Of a DNA stretch of 64,000 bases, positions 1 through 8,516 are shown one piece after another. The position numbers and the translations under genes were made by a program. The stretch comes from Natronolimnobius sp. AArcel1. Lineage in GTDB: Archaea > Halobacteriota > Halobacteria > Halobacteriales > Natrialbaceae. Location of the stretch: NCBI RefSeq assembly GCF_011043775.1, contig NZ_JAAKXY010000002.1:558001-622000 (forward strand), read 5' to 3'. Under the pieces are notes generated by a model that saw only the letters and a program-made list of their open reading frames with translations, made no database searches and was not told the origin of the DNA. Positions within the stretch are counted from its first letter, which is position 1. The number at the start of each line of letters is the position of its first letter.

Positions 1-946
1 CGATTCGGATTGCCGTCGCGCGCGTCTCGACATCTTCCCAGCGCCGAACTTCGTCCGCGCCGTTCTCGATTGCTTCGACCATCGGCGCTGCGCCCTCGGC
101 CTGGACGCCCGTCAGTTTCGGTACCTCATCTTCTTCGAGCGAGCCCACCTGGACGAGTTCGCGGAAGGCCTTGTACAGCGCCGACGTATTTCCGGCGTTG
201 CCGACGGGGAGGATGATCCGATCCGGCACGGTGTCGTAGTCCGCGAGAAAGCCCTCGAGAATCTCGAGGCCGATCGTCTTCTGGCCCTCGAGTCGGAACG
301 GGTTCAGCGAGTTCAGCAGGTAGGCTTCGCCCTGCTGGGCGAGTTCCTGGACGATGTCGAGGCAGGCGTCAAAGTTGCCGTCGACCTCGAGAATGCGCGC
401 GCCGTGCAAACTGGCCTGTGCGATTTTTCCGGCGGCGACCTTCCCTGCTGGCAGGAGCACGAGCGTCTCCATCCCACCGCGGGAGCCGTAGGCCGCGAGC
501 GCGGCGCTCGTGTTTCCGGTCGAGGCACAGGCGAGTCGCCCGACGCCGAGTTCTTTCGCGACCGCGACGCCGACGGTCATGCCGCGGTCCTTGAACGACC
601 CCGTCGGGTTCATCCCCTCGTGTTTGATCCGCAGCGCCTCGACGCCGATATCCTCCTCGAGCCGTGGCACCTCATACAGCGGCGTTGCGCCTTCCTGGGT
701 CGTCACGCCCTCTTCGAGCGGGAGTGCGTCGGCGTAGCGCCAAACACCCTGGCCCTGCCCCTCGTAGTCCTCGAGCGTGGGGAGATCGGCGTAGCGGACC
801 TCGAGGAGGCCGTCGCACTCGTCGCAGGTGTAACGGACGTCGTCGAAGGGCGCGAACGTTTCACCGCACTCGATGCACTCGAGCCAGACGCCGTCGTCGG
901 CGTCGTCGGGCACGGTCGGCTGGTCGGCCGAGAGATTGAGACTCAT
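1..946 (-). CDS. thrC: Threonine synthase, 3' end beyond the window
   Basis: PLP enzyme converting O-phosphohomoserine to threonine in the cytoplasm. About 315 codons are present; the C-terminus runs off the left edge. The start is the ATG at 944-946. The N-terminal 50 residues carry a zinc-ribbon of four cysteines (CIEC and CDEC pairs), as in archaeal threonine synthases. The motif NPTGSFKDRG near residue 120 contains the PLP-binding lysine, followed by ACASTGNTSAA and a later PVGNAGNTSA phosphate-binding segment. It is transcribed divergently from the toxin-antitoxin pair at 1078. Family assignment is firm; the missing end only reflects the window edge. Confidence 0.95.
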   Translation of the reverse strand, partial: MSLNLSADQPTVPDDADDGVWLECIECGETFAPFDDVRYTCDECDGLLEVRYADLPTLEDYEGQGQGVWRYADALPLEEGVTTQEGATPLYEVPRLEEDIGVEALRIKHEGMNPTGSFKDRGMTVGVAVAKELGVGRLACASTGNTSAALAAYGSRGGMETLVLLPAGKVAAGKIAQASLHGARILEVDGNFDACLDIVQELAQQGEAYLLNSLNPFRLEGQKTIGLEILEGFLADYDTVPDRIILPVGNAGNTSALYKAFRELVQVGSLEEDEVPKLTGVQAEGAAPMVEAIENGADEVRRWEDVETRATAIRI

Positions 947-1050
947 TGTCGAGCGAGAAGTGGGCGAGTGGCAAAAAGCACGTGGATTGGTTCCCGTTCG
1001 GAGCGTCCCCTGCTCGAGAGGACAATCCATCCCGCCGCGGGCAAAGACTT

Positions 1051-1074
1051 GTATGCGTTGTACACAATGTATAC
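1051..1074. promoter_or_regulatory. 24-bp dyad, probable operator of the toxin-antitoxin operon
   Basis: An interrupted palindrome centred at 1062/1063: outer arms GTAT (1051-1054) and ATAC (1071-1074), inner arms TTGT (1058-1061) and ACAA (1064-1067). It ends 3 bp before the ATG at 1078 and would cover the core promoter of a leaderless transcript. Autoregulation by the antitoxin is an inference from how such operons usually work. Confidence 0.5.
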
Positions 1075-1077
1075 ATC

Positions 1078-1368
1078 ATGGGGACGATTTCAGCCCGCGT
1101 GCCTGATGACCTCGAGTCGGAACTCGAGGAGTACCTCGAGGAGGAGCGACTCGACCGGAGTACAGCCGTCCGAAAACTGCTCTCGGAGGGCCTCGACGAC
1201 TGGCGGCGCGAGCGTGCACTCGAGCGACTCGCCGCGGGCGAGACGACACTCTCGAAGGCTGCTGATACTGCCGGACTCTCTGTCTGGGAGTTTGCCCAAC
1301 TCGCGGACGAACGCGACGTGACGTGGGTCTCGAGCGATCATCTCGAGTCAGATCTCGAGGAGTTGTGA
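1078..1368 (+). CDS. UPF0175-like antitoxin
   Basis: A 96-residue protein beginning MGTISARVPDDLESELEEYL. The first 45 residues look like a ribbon-helix-helix DNA-binding region (ISARVPDDL then EERLDRSTAVRKLL), and the second half (ETTLSKAADTAGLSVWEFAQLA) is the helix-turn-helix-like segment of UPF0175 proteins, which serve as antitoxins. The ATG at 1078 is preferred to in-frame upstream starts because it follows the dyad at 1051-1074. The stop codon directly abuts the start of the PIN-like gene at 1369, so the two are translationally coupled. Neutralising the downstream toxin and repressing the operon are inferred roles. Confidence 0.8.
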   Translation: MGTISARVPDDLESELEEYLEEERLDRSTAVRKLLSEGLDDWRRERALERLAAGETTLSKAADTAGLSVWEFAQLADERDVTWVSSDHLESDLEEL

Positions 1369-1881
1369 ATGTGGGTTTTCGACGCGACCCCACTCATCTA
1401 TCTCGCAAAAGTTGAGCAACTGGAGATCGTTTCGGCACTCGATGGGACGTGTTACATCCCTGACCGGGTATACGCCGAAGTCGTGACGACTGGTCTTGAG
1501 GAAGGCTATCCTGATGCTCGTCGCATCGAACAACGGGTCGACGCAGGCGTCCTCGAGGTCGTTTCAACTCCGGACTCCCCACTCTGGGATCGATTACAGG
1601 ACAATCCTCGATTGAGTGATGCAGATGTGTCGGTGCTCGTCTGTGCTGACCAGTTCGATGCAACTGCCGTCATGGACGAAGCCGCCGGTCGAACGGCTGC
1701 GGCGGTCGAAGATATCAAGACGAAAGGAACTGCGTATCTCGTCCTCTCGTGCACTAAGAACGGCCATCTTCCTGTTGCAGACGCGCGTGAGACTATCGAC
1801 GCGATGGTCGACGCTGGCTGGCACTGTGCTCCCGACCTCTACGCGAAAATCGTCAAAAAATTGGACTCGTTCGACAACTGA
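1369..1881 (+). CDS. PIN-like ribonuclease toxin (DUF3368 type)
   Basis: 170 residues. It begins MWVFDATPLIYLAKVEQ, the first acidic motif of the PIN fold, with further acidic residues at DADVSVLVCADQ (about residue 83-94) and the segment AVMDEAAGRTAA that in DUF3368 proteins carries a catalytic aspartate. A later stretch KGTAYLVLSCTKNG is also typical. It starts immediately after the stop of the UPF0175-like gene. The pair matches known UPF0175/DUF3368 toxin-antitoxin modules; the expected activity is RNA cleavage. The target cannot be told from sequence. Confidence 0.78.
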   Translation: MWVFDATPLIYLAKVEQLEIVSALDGTCYIPDRVYAEVVTTGLEEGYPDARRIEQRVDAGVLEVVSTPDSPLWDRLQDNPRLSDADVSVLVCADQFDATAVMDEAAGRTAAAVEDIKTKGTAYLVLSCTKNGHLPVADARETIDAMVDAGWHCAPDLYAKIVKKLDSFDN

Positions 1882-1895
1882 TTGACTAATCTGTC

Positions 1896-2150
1896 ACTCG
1901 AGCAGCCAACTCAACAGCGCCTTCACTGCCACCTTTTTTCGCTCGGGTTCGTTTTATCTTCGCGCGGCGCTGCCGCGCGAATGGTTCGTGGGACCGACGG
2001 TCCCACGTCACTCACCACTCACGAAAAAATCTGTCTGGCGAGAGCAAAGCTCTTGCTGACCGTCGCCTCACTTCGTTCGACGAGAGACAAAAAGGACTGC
2101 TCACTTCGTTCGCAGTCGAATTCTTACTCGAGCAGCCAACTCAACAGCGC
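1896..2150. repeat. Hairpin-rich spacer flanked by a 25-bp copy of the argF 3' end
   Basis: The last eight codons of argF (2126-2150) recur as an identical 25-bp direct repeat at 1896-1920. Between the copies are palindromes with three-base loops: 1961-1979 (8-bp stem) and 1988-2006 (8-bp stem, GAC loop), plus a 6-bp stem around 2098-2120 (GACTGC/GCAGTC). No protein-coding gene is evident here. The spacer lies between two convergent genes and may act as a bidirectional terminator; its origin as an insertion with duplication of the gene end is inference. Confidence 0.6.
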
Positions 2151-3056
2151 TTTCTGAGCGTGCAGCCTGTTTTCGGCTTGATCGAAGACAATCGAGTGGT
2201 CGCTTTCGACGACTGCGTCGGTAATCTCCTCGCCGCGGTGGGCGGGCAGACAGTGCATGACGGAGGCGTCGGGGGCGTGCGAGAGCAGGTCCGAGTTGAC
2301 CTGAAAGCCCTGGAAGTCGTTCATGCGGACGTCGCGTTCGTCCTCCTGGCCCATGCTGATCCAGACATCAGTGTAGATAATGTCTGCGTCAGCGACGGCT
2401 TCCGTGGGATCGGTCGTGATTGTCGGATCGCCGCCGAGGTCACGGGCGCGCTCGAGGACATCGTCGTCGATGGCGTAGCCGTCGGGTGTCGCGACAGTCA
2501 GATCGAGGTCGGTCAGTGCGGCACCAACGGCGAACGACTGGGCGACGTTGTTGCCGTCACCGACCCAGGCGACCGACACGTCCTCGAAGCCACCTTGTTG
2601 CTCGCGGATGGTCAGCAGGTCCGCAAGCGTCTGGCAGGGGTGGGCGTCATCGGTGAGGCCGTTGACGATGGGGACCGAGGCGTACTCCGCGAGCACCTCG
2701 ATGTTGTCGTGTTTGAACACGCGCGCCATCACCGCGTCGACGTAGCGCGACAGCGTTCGCGCGGTGTCTTTTAGCGGCTCGCCGTGGCCGAGCTGGATGT
2801 CATCTTCGCCCAGGAAGACGGCGTGACCGCCGAGTTGGGTCATCCCCGTCTCGAAGGAGACGCGGGTGCGCGTACTCGGCTTCTGGAAGATCATCCCCAG
2901 GGTCTGGCCCTCGAGGTCTTCGTGCTCTTCGCCCGCGTGCTGGGCGCGTTTGTACGTCTCGGCGCGCTCGAGGACCGTCTGCAGTTCGCTCGCAGAGAGG
3001 TCGTCGATCTCGAGGAAGTGTCGCAACTCTGTTGCTGTCGAATCTGATGCTGTCAT
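2124..3056 (-). CDS. argF: Ornithine carbamoyltransferase
   Basis: 310 residues. It transfers the carbamoyl group to ornithine to form citrulline. The carbamoyl-phosphate motif STRTR lies at residues 61-65, followed by the HPCQ motif in DDAHPCQTLAD and the ornithine-binding HCLPAHRG near the C-terminus. Length is normal for the family. It is the last gene of the arginine operon; its ATG overlaps the stop of argE by 4 nt. Its 3' end is partly duplicated downstream (see the repeat at 1896-2150). Confidence 0.97.
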   Translation of the reverse strand: MTASDSTATELRHFLEIDDLSASELQTVLERAETYKRAQHAGEEHEDLEGQTLGMIFQKPSTRTRVSFETGMTQLGGHAVFLGEDDIQLGHGEPLKDTARTLSRYVDAVMARVFKHDNIEVLAEYASVPIVNGLTDDAHPCQTLADLLTIREQQGGFEDVSVAWVGDGNNVAQSFAVGAALTDLDLTVATPDGYAIDDDVLERARDLGGDPTITTDPTEAVADADIIYTDVWISMGQEDERDVRMNDFQGFQVNSDLLSHAPDASVMHCLPAHRGEEITDAVVESDHSIVFDQAENRLHAQKALLSWLLE

Positions 3057-4126
3057 TCGTCGGGTCCTCCATTGAGTGTTTTGGAAACGCGCTCTAAGAT
3101 CTCGACCGACTGGTCGTATTCCGAAAGCGAGAGGCGTTCGTCGGGTGCGTGATCGAGGTCGGAGTTACCCGGGCCGTAGGTGGCTATCGGGCAGTCCCAC
3201 GCACCGGCGTAGATGTTCATGTCACTGGTTCCGGTCTTCCGGACCAGGCGCGGTTCTTCGCCAACGTCGCGGATAGCGACGCGGAAGGCTCGAGCGACCT
3301 CGGTCCGCGGGCTCGTCATGACGGGCGGGACCGCGTCCTTCCAGGTGACGGTCCCGACCTCGAGTTCGGCCTCTGCGGCTTCGCGGACGGTTTCGACGTC
3401 GAGAGCGGGCGGGACGCGCAGTTGGACGTCCATCGTCGCCTCGACGGAGAGGCCGTCCTCGCTGATGCCGCCGTCAATGTCGACCGGTTTGGTCGTTACC
3501 TGCTCGAAGATGGGTTCGTACTCGTCGCCTTCGAAGCGGTCTTCGACGGCCGACCACCAGCGAACGGCGTGCTGAATAGCGTTTGGGTCCGGCCGCGAGG
3601 TGTGTCCGGACTCGCTTGTCGCGACGTAGGTCCCAGCGAGTAAGCCACGATAGCCAAGCGTGATTCCGTTGGTTCCGGACGGTTCGCCGTTGATAACGGC
3701 ATCAGGCATTTTGTCGCGGTCATCAACCAGATAGCGTGCGCCCTTTGAATCAACTTCTTCGCCGACGACGCCGACGAACGAGACGCCCGTTCGGACAGCG
3801 GCCGCGGCCATCGCAGCGAGCGGTCCCGTCGCGTCGACGCTGCCGCGTCCCCAGAGGACCTCGTCGTCGCCACTTTCTTCGACTTCGACGGGGATATCCC
3901 CCGGGACGGTGTCGATGTGGGAGGTCAGCAGGACTGAATCGTCTGCCGGCGCACGGACGTTGCCGACGGCGTCGATCCAGACCTCGCGGTCGTGGGACTC
4001 GAAAAACTCGACCAGCCGTTTGGCTGCCTTGCGTTCCTCGCGCGTGGGCGAGGGAATCGAGACGAGATCGACCAACAGCGTCCGTGCGTCCTCGAGTGAG
4101 ACGTGCTCGTTCGACGATGTGCTCAT
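3053..4126 (-). CDS. argE: [LysW]-ornithine/lysine hydrolase (M20 peptidase family)
   Basis: 357 residues; also called LysK. It releases ornithine (or lysine) from the LysW/ArgW carrier protein. M20 metal ligands are visible: SHIDTVPG (H70, D72), GRGSVDATGPLAAM (D98) and GVVGEEVDSKGA (catalytic and metal-binding E123-E124). SGHTSRPD matches the dimer-face histidine segment. It overlaps argF and argD by 4 nt (ATGA) on each side, so it is translated with them. In this organism the gene could serve both arginine and lysine synthesis; substrate range is not visible in the sequence. Confidence 0.93.
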   Translation of the reverse strand: MSTSSNEHVSLEDARTLLVDLVSIPSPTREERKAAKRLVEFFESHDREVWIDAVGNVRAPADDSVLLTSHIDTVPGDIPVEVEESGDDEVLWGRGSVDATGPLAAMAAAAVRTGVSFVGVVGEEVDSKGARYLVDDRDKMPDAVINGEPSGTNGITLGYRGLLAGTYVATSESGHTSRPDPNAIQHAVRWWSAVEDRFEGDEYEPIFEQVTTKPVDIDGGISEDGLSVEATMDVQLRVPPALDVETVREAAEAELEVGTVTWKDAVPPVMTSPRTEVARAFRVAIRDVGEEPRLVRKTGTSDMNIYAGAWDCPIATYGPGNSDLDHAPDERLSLSEYDQSVEILERVSKTLNGGPDE

Positions 4127-5283
4127 GATTCAGTTTGGGCTTCTGGGTTGGGGGCGATGACCGCACGCAGCGCGTCCACGAGTCGATCCGCTTCGGCCTC
4201 GTCGAGCACGAGCGGCGGCAGGAGACGCAGGACGGTTCGACCCGCTGGCAGCGCCAAAATCTGATGTTTCATCGCCAGATCGCGGGCAGCGCGGTTCGCG
4301 CCCCGTTTCAGTTCGATTCCAATCAGCAGTCCCTCGCCGCGAATCTCGCGGACCTCGTCACCGAGGGCAGCCTCGAGTTCGCTGGTGAGATAGTCGCCCA
4401 TTGCGGCGGCGTGGGTGGTCCACTCCTCCTCGACGAGCGTCGAGATAGTCGCGTGGACGGCCGCGGAGACGACGGGGCCGCCGCTGAATGTGGCGTTGTG
4501 CGAAGCCGCGCCGTCTGCGATCCAGTCTGCAACAACAACTGCGCCGACAGGGAGACCGTTGCCAAGGCCTTTCGCCGTCGTGAGGATATCGGGCGTGACG
4601 CCTGCGTTCTCGCAGGCCCACATTTCGCCCGTGCGGCCCATGCCGGTCTGGACTTCGTCGAAGACGAGCGCTGCGTCAGCCTCATTGGTCAGGTCGCGGG
4701 CGGTCTCGAGGTAGCCCTGCGGGGGCACGTTGATCCCGCCTTCGCCCTGAATCGGCTCGAGGATGACGGCTGCGGTCTCGTCGTCGATGGCGTCTGCGAG
4801 TTCGTCGCTGTCGCCGTAGGGGACGAACTCCACGTCGCCGGCCAGTGGCTCGTAGGGTTTCTTGTACGTGTCCTTCCAGGTGGCCGCGAGCGAGCCCATT
4901 GTCCGGCCGTGGAACGAGCGGGTCGCTGCGATGATCTTGGAGTTGCCCGTTGCCGAACGGGCGAATTTCAGTGCGGCTTCGTTGGATTCGGTTCCGGAGT
5001 TACAGAACCAGGCCTGATCCAGTCCGTCGGGCGTTGCCGCGACGAGTGCCGCGTAGGCGTCCTCACGAGACTGGACGGGGAACGAGGAATCGACGAACGT
5101 CAGGTTCCCGACCTGCTCTTGGACGGCCTCGACAACGGCAGGATGGGAGTGCCCGAGCGGCGTACAGGCGTAGCTCGCACCTGCGTCGAGATACTCCGTT
5201 CCGTCTGCAGTGTACAGTGAGACGCCCTCTCCGCGTTCGATACCGATTGGCTTGCTGCCGGAGATGAAATCGTGGTCACTCAT
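4123..5283 (-). CDS. argD: [LysW]-glutamate/aminoadipate semialdehyde aminotransferase
   Basis: 386 residues, class III PLP aminotransferase (ArgD/LysJ). It converts the carrier-bound semialdehyde to carrier-bound ornithine or lysine using glutamate. Motifs: GSTESN-type phosphate segment seen as FCNSGTESNEAA, the cofactor aspartate in LVFDEVQTGMGRTG and the PLP lysine in TTAKGLGNGLPVGA. It overlaps argB upstream by 4 nt and argE downstream by 4 nt. Related GABA aminotransferases are excluded by the operon context. Confidence 0.94.
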   Translation of the reverse strand: MSDHDFISGSKPIGIERGEGVSLYTADGTEYLDAGASYACTPLGHSHPAVVEAVQEQVGNLTFVDSSFPVQSREDAYAALVAATPDGLDQAWFCNSGTESNEAALKFARSATGNSKIIAATRSFHGRTMGSLAATWKDTYKKPYEPLAGDVEFVPYGDSDELADAIDDETAAVILEPIQGEGGINVPPQGYLETARDLTNEADAALVFDEVQTGMGRTGEMWACENAGVTPDILTTAKGLGNGLPVGAVVVADWIADGAASHNATFSGGPVVSAAVHATISTLVEEEWTTHAAAMGDYLTSELEAALGDEVREIRGEGLLIGIELKRGANRAARDLAMKHQILALPAGRTVLRLLPPLVLDEAEADRLVDALRAVIAPNPEAQTES

Positions 5284-6134
5284 TGGTCGACCTCCGCTGA
5301 CTCCTCAAGAACGCCAGGCTCGAGCGTCGTGCCCTCGCCCTCGAGTGCGCTCGTAATCGGTGCGTCTGCGTTTGCCGATGCGACGGTCACCGAGGATGCG
5401 CCACCCTCGAGTGCCTCTTCGGCGGCCATGACCTTCTTCGTCATGAACCCTTCAGCGGCGTCTTTGACGACTTCGAACTCCGCGGGAGTGGCGGCCGAAT
5501 CGATCTTCGTCGACTCGTCGTCGGGATCTTCGTAGATTCCCGAGACGTCTGTGAGGACGACGAGGTCTGCCTCGAGTGCGCCTGCAATCGCAGCTGCGGC
5601 GCGGTCGGCGTCGGCGTTCACAGCCGTATAGCCGCCTGACTTCTCCTTTCCTAACATCGGAACGGAGACGACGGGCGTGTAGCCACCCGCGAGAACGGTC
5701 TCGAGCAGGTCGGCGTTGACGGATTCGATTTTGCCGGAGTGGTCGCCGCGCAAAATCTTCTTCTTGCCGTCTTCTTTGACGCGAACGGCAGATTTGCGCT
5801 TGCCCTCGAGCAGTTTCCCGTCCGTGCCCGAGAGGCCGACAGCGTTCACATCGAGGTTCTGCAGGCTCTCGACGAGATCCGTGTTGAGCTTGCCCGGCAT
5901 CACCATCTTGAACACGTCCATGGTGTCCTCGTCGGTAAAACGACCGACGACGCCACCGGGCGTCTCAACGTAGGTTGGCTCTTCGCCGAGGTCCTCGAGC
6001 GTCTCATCCACAGCGGTCGAGCCGCCGTGCGTGAGGACCACATCTTCTCCCTCAGCGACGAGTGCTGCAACGTCACTGAGTGCGCCTTCGGGGTCGACAG
6101 CGCGTGCGCCGCCGATCTTTACTACGACTGTCAT
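5280..6134 (-). CDS. argB: [LysW]-glutamate/aminoadipate kinase
   Basis: 284 residues, amino-acid kinase family (ArgB/LysZ). It phosphorylates the side-chain carboxylate of the glutamate or aminoadipate attached to LysW. N-terminal VVKIGGARAV is the nucleotide-binding glycine-rich motif; LTHGGSTAVDE replaces the usual HGGG loop, and VNADADRAAAAIAGAL with LTDVSGIYEDP are the ATP-binding segments of the family. The stop overlaps argD by 4 nt; argC's stop codon lies directly before its ATG. Confidence 0.93.
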   Translation of the reverse strand: MTVVVKIGGARAVDPEGALSDVAALVAEGEDVVLTHGGSTAVDETLEDLGEEPTYVETPGGVVGRFTDEDTMDVFKMVMPGKLNTDLVESLQNLDVNAVGLSGTDGKLLEGKRKSAVRVKEDGKKKILRGDHSGKIESVNADLLETVLAGGYTPVVSVPMLGKEKSGGYTAVNADADRAAAAIAGALEADLVVLTDVSGIYEDPDDESTKIDSAATPAEFEVVKDAAEGFMTKKVMAAEEALEGGASSVTVASANADAPITSALEGEGTTLEPGVLEESAEVDQ

Positions 6135-7202
6135 TTACGGTGCCCCCACGGGGTGTAGTCCCGTAAACTCGAGTCCGGCGGTCTCCTCGAGACCGAGCGC
6201 GATGTTTGCGGCGTGAACCGCCTGCCCGGCAGAGCCTTTCATCATGTTGTCGATGGCCGAGAAGACGACAATGCGTTTGTTCGAGGGGTCGAGTTCGAAG
6301 CCGACTTCGGCGAGGTTCGTTCCGGCAACCGCTTTGGGTTCCGGATATCGATAGACGCCGGAGCCGCCGGCAGCCATGCGGACGAACGGCTCGTCCTCGT
6401 AGCAGCCGCGATACGCTTTCCAGAGGTCGCCCTTCGAGACTGGCCCGCTCGGGAAGACGTGGCTCGTTGCACTCGCACCGCGGATCATGTCCACGGCGTG
6501 GCAGGTAAACGCGACGCTCGTGCCGAGGAACTGCTCGATCTCGGCCTCGTGGCGGTGGCCCGTCGGTGCGTAGGGACGAACGACGCCCGAGCGCTCCGGA
6601 TGGCTCGAGGCCTCGCCGCCGCCGGCCCCGCCTTCGGAGGAGCCGACTTTCACGTCGACGACGACCTGTTCGCCACCCTCGAGAATGTCGTGCTCGAACA
6701 GCGGGTACAGGCCCAGAATCGTCGCGGTGGCGTTACAGCCGCCGCCGGCGATGAGTTCCGCGCCCGCGAGGTTTTCGCGGTTGATCTCGGGCAGGGCGTA
6801 CTCGGCCTTCTCGAGATACTCCGGCGCGGTGTGTCCGTCGTACCACTCGTCGTACTGCTCTGCTGTCTCGAGACGGAAGTCAGCCGAGAGGTCGACGACG
6901 GTGTCTGCGATGTCGAAAAACTCGTCGACCTGTCCCATCGAGACGCCGTGTGGCGTCGCGGCGAACAGCACGTCGACGCTCTCGAGGTCGTCGGGTTCGG
7001 TAAACCGAAGGTCCATGCCGCGAAGCGGCGGGTGGACGGAGCCGACGCTCTTGCCGGCTTTCGACCGACTCGTTACCTCAGCGATTTCGAAGTTCGGGTG
7101 CCCGGCGAGCAGGCGAAGCAGTTCGCCGCCCGTAAAGCCCGAGCCGCCGATGACTGTCGCGGTGACAGTGTCGGCGCTCTCGTCGGTGGATCCAATCGCC
7201 AT
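6135..7202 (-). CDS. argC: [LysW]-glutamyl/aminoadipyl phosphate reductase
   Basis: 355 residues (ArgC/LysY). NADPH-dependent reduction of the carrier-bound acyl phosphate to the semialdehyde. The Rossmann motif VIGGSGFTGGELLRLL is near residue 16, and the catalytic cysteine is in GGGCNATATILGLYPL. SSEGGAGGGEASSHPERSG is the insertion typical of archaeal LysY. The ATG at 7200-7202 was chosen because it overlaps the argX stop by one base (TGATG); a much longer upstream-open frame antisense to coding sequence was not used. Confidence 0.94.
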   Translation of the reverse strand: MAIGSTDESADTVTATVIGGSGFTGGELLRLLAGHPNFEIAEVTSRSKAGKSVGSVHPPLRGMDLRFTEPDDLESVDVLFAATPHGVSMGQVDEFFDIADTVVDLSADFRLETAEQYDEWYDGHTAPEYLEKAEYALPEINRENLAGAELIAGGGCNATATILGLYPLFEHDILEGGEQVVVDVKVGSSEGGAGGGEASSHPERSGVVRPYAPTGHRHEAEIEQFLGTSVAFTCHAVDMIRGASATSHVFPSGPVSKGDLWKAYRGCYEDEPFVRMAAGGSGVYRYPEPKAVAGTNLAEVGFELDPSNKRIVVFSAIDNMMKGSAGQAVHAANIALGLEETAGLEFTGLHPVGAP

Positions 7203-8086
7203 CAGGCGCTCACCTCGAGTTCCTCGGCTGCCGCAGCGGCCTTCTGCTCTAACCAGTCGACGACGGTGCCGGCGATGTCGGTCTCGACAGCGCCGTCGAG
7301 TGCCTTGAACTCGACAGTGTGGTTGACTTCGTGAACCGTATAGCCATCCTCGGTCTCCATCAGGTCGATACCGAGCAGACCGCCACCGACGGCGTCGCTG
7401 GCTTTCTGTACCAGCTCTTTGGCCTCGTCGTCGGGTTCGAAGACATCCGTCTCGGCACCCTTTGCGGCGTTCGTAATCCAGTGATCCGAGGAGCGAACCA
7501 TCCCAGCGATTGGCTCGCCGTCGGTCGCGAGCACGCGAATGTCGCGTCCGGGTTTGTCGACGAACTCCTGGACGTAGAACACCTTGTGCTCGTAGTGTCC
7601 AAGTGTTGCCTTGTGCTCGAGAATTGCCTCTGCGGCGTCGGGCGAGTCGATTTTCGCCATGAGCCGGCCCCAGGACCCAACGACGGGTTTGAGGACGCAC
7701 GGATAGCCAAACTCCTCGATGGCGTCCATCGCGGTGTCTTTCGTGAACGCGACTTTCGTCGCGGGCGTGGGGACGCCAGCCTGCTCGAGTGCGAGGCTGT
7801 TCTTGACTTTATCGGCGCAGATGTCCGCAGTCTCGTGGCTGTTGATCACCGGGATGTCGTACGCCTCGAAAAATTGCGTGGCGTAGAGGCTCCGGCTCGT
7901 GGCGAGACAGCGGTCCACGACGATATCGAGGTCCTCGAACGCTTCGGGGGCCTCGCTGATGTCGAACGTCTGCTTGCGGACGTCGATCTTTTCGACCTCG
8001 TGGTCGCGCTCGCGAAGCTCGTTGAGGAGGAGCTTCTCGTCTTTGCGAATTCGGGAGTAGAGTATTCCTACGTTCACGAAAACCAC
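7202..8086 (-). CDS. argX: Glutamate--LysW ligase (ATP-grasp)
   Basis: 294 residues, RimK-like ATP-grasp enzyme (ArgX/LysX). It joins the amino group of glutamate (or alpha-aminoadipate) to the C-terminal glutamate of the carrier protein. N-terminal VGILYSRIRKDEKLL and the ATP-grasp segments VLKPVVGSWGRLMAKI and the C-terminal GIDLMETEDGYTVHEVNHTVEFKAL (metal-binding E and N) are visible. The substrate-recognition loop distinguishing glutamate from aminoadipate cannot be judged here. It lies 49 nt downstream of argW and one base from argC. Confidence 0.93.
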   Translation of the reverse strand: MVFVNVGILYSRIRKDEKLLLNELRERDHEVEKIDVRKQTFDISEAPEAFEDLDIVVDRCLATSRSLYATQFFEAYDIPVINSHETADICADKVKNSLALEQAGVPTPATKVAFTKDTAMDAIEEFGYPCVLKPVVGSWGRLMAKIDSPDAAEAILEHKATLGHYEHKVFYVQEFVDKPGRDIRVLATDGEPIAGMVRSSDHWITNAAKGAETDVFEPDDEAKELVQKASDAVGGGLLGIDLMETEDGYTVHEVNHTVEFKALDGAVETDIAGTVVDWLEQKAAAAAEELEVSA

Positions 8087-8135
8087 CAGTGGTGACTGGA
8101 CACAGGGCGCAGGTTAGCTGCGACCGTCTGCAAGG

Positions 8136-8300
8136 TCACTCACCCCAGTCCTCTTCGAGCTCCGGAGCTCGCTCGAGGACTGGTGGCTCGGTGTCGACGA
8201 CTTCGAGTTCAGCGCCACAGGTCGTACAGTCAACGATCTCTCCAACTTCCAGATCATCGTGCAGGGACACTTCTGCCCCACACTCGACGCATTCGGTCAT
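8136..8300 (-). CDS. argW: LysW/ArgW amino-group carrier protein
   Basis: A 54-residue protein that carries the growing arginine/lysine intermediates covalently on its C-terminal glutamate. Translation from the ATG at 8298-8300 gives MTECVECGAEVSLHDDLEVG at the start, with two zinc-binding CxxC pairs (C4, C7 and C25, C28), an acidic C-terminal half, and the diagnostic ending EDWGE. The gene is short enough to be missed by length-filtered gene calling. A TATA-like element sits 28 nt upstream, so argW begins its own transcript or boosts the second half of the operon. It precedes its ligase gene argX by 49 nt. Confidence 0.96.
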   Translation of the reverse strand: MTECVECGAEVSLHDDLEVGEIVDCTTCGAELEVVDTEPPVLERAPELEEDWGE

Positions 8301-8327
8301 TGTACTCCCCACTCGGAGCCGATATCC

Positions 8328-8333
8328 CTTAAA
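8328..8333 (-). promoter_or_regulatory. TATA-like box for argW operon
   Basis: TTTAAG read on the minus strand, 28 nt upstream of the argW ATG. This spacing fits leaderless transcription, the commonest mode in haloarchaea. Confidence 0.55.
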
Positions 8334-8516
8334 GCCTTCGAACTTAACAAGAAAATTACACGATGCGCACTATCCTCTAACGGTGAAAGCGCCCTGCGTT
8401 ACGGCAAATTTAGACTGACATATCATGTAGTAGGTAGTGTGTCCCCGGGCGGGGACCGCCGCGGTCGTGGCTGTGAGTGTCGGCCCCCACGCGCCGCGAT
8501 GGGACCGGCTGTGTGG

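Noticed and set aside
4135-5220. 361-codon open frame on the plus strand opposite argD
   Set aside because: Antisense to a well-conserved gene in a tight operon, with no independent support.
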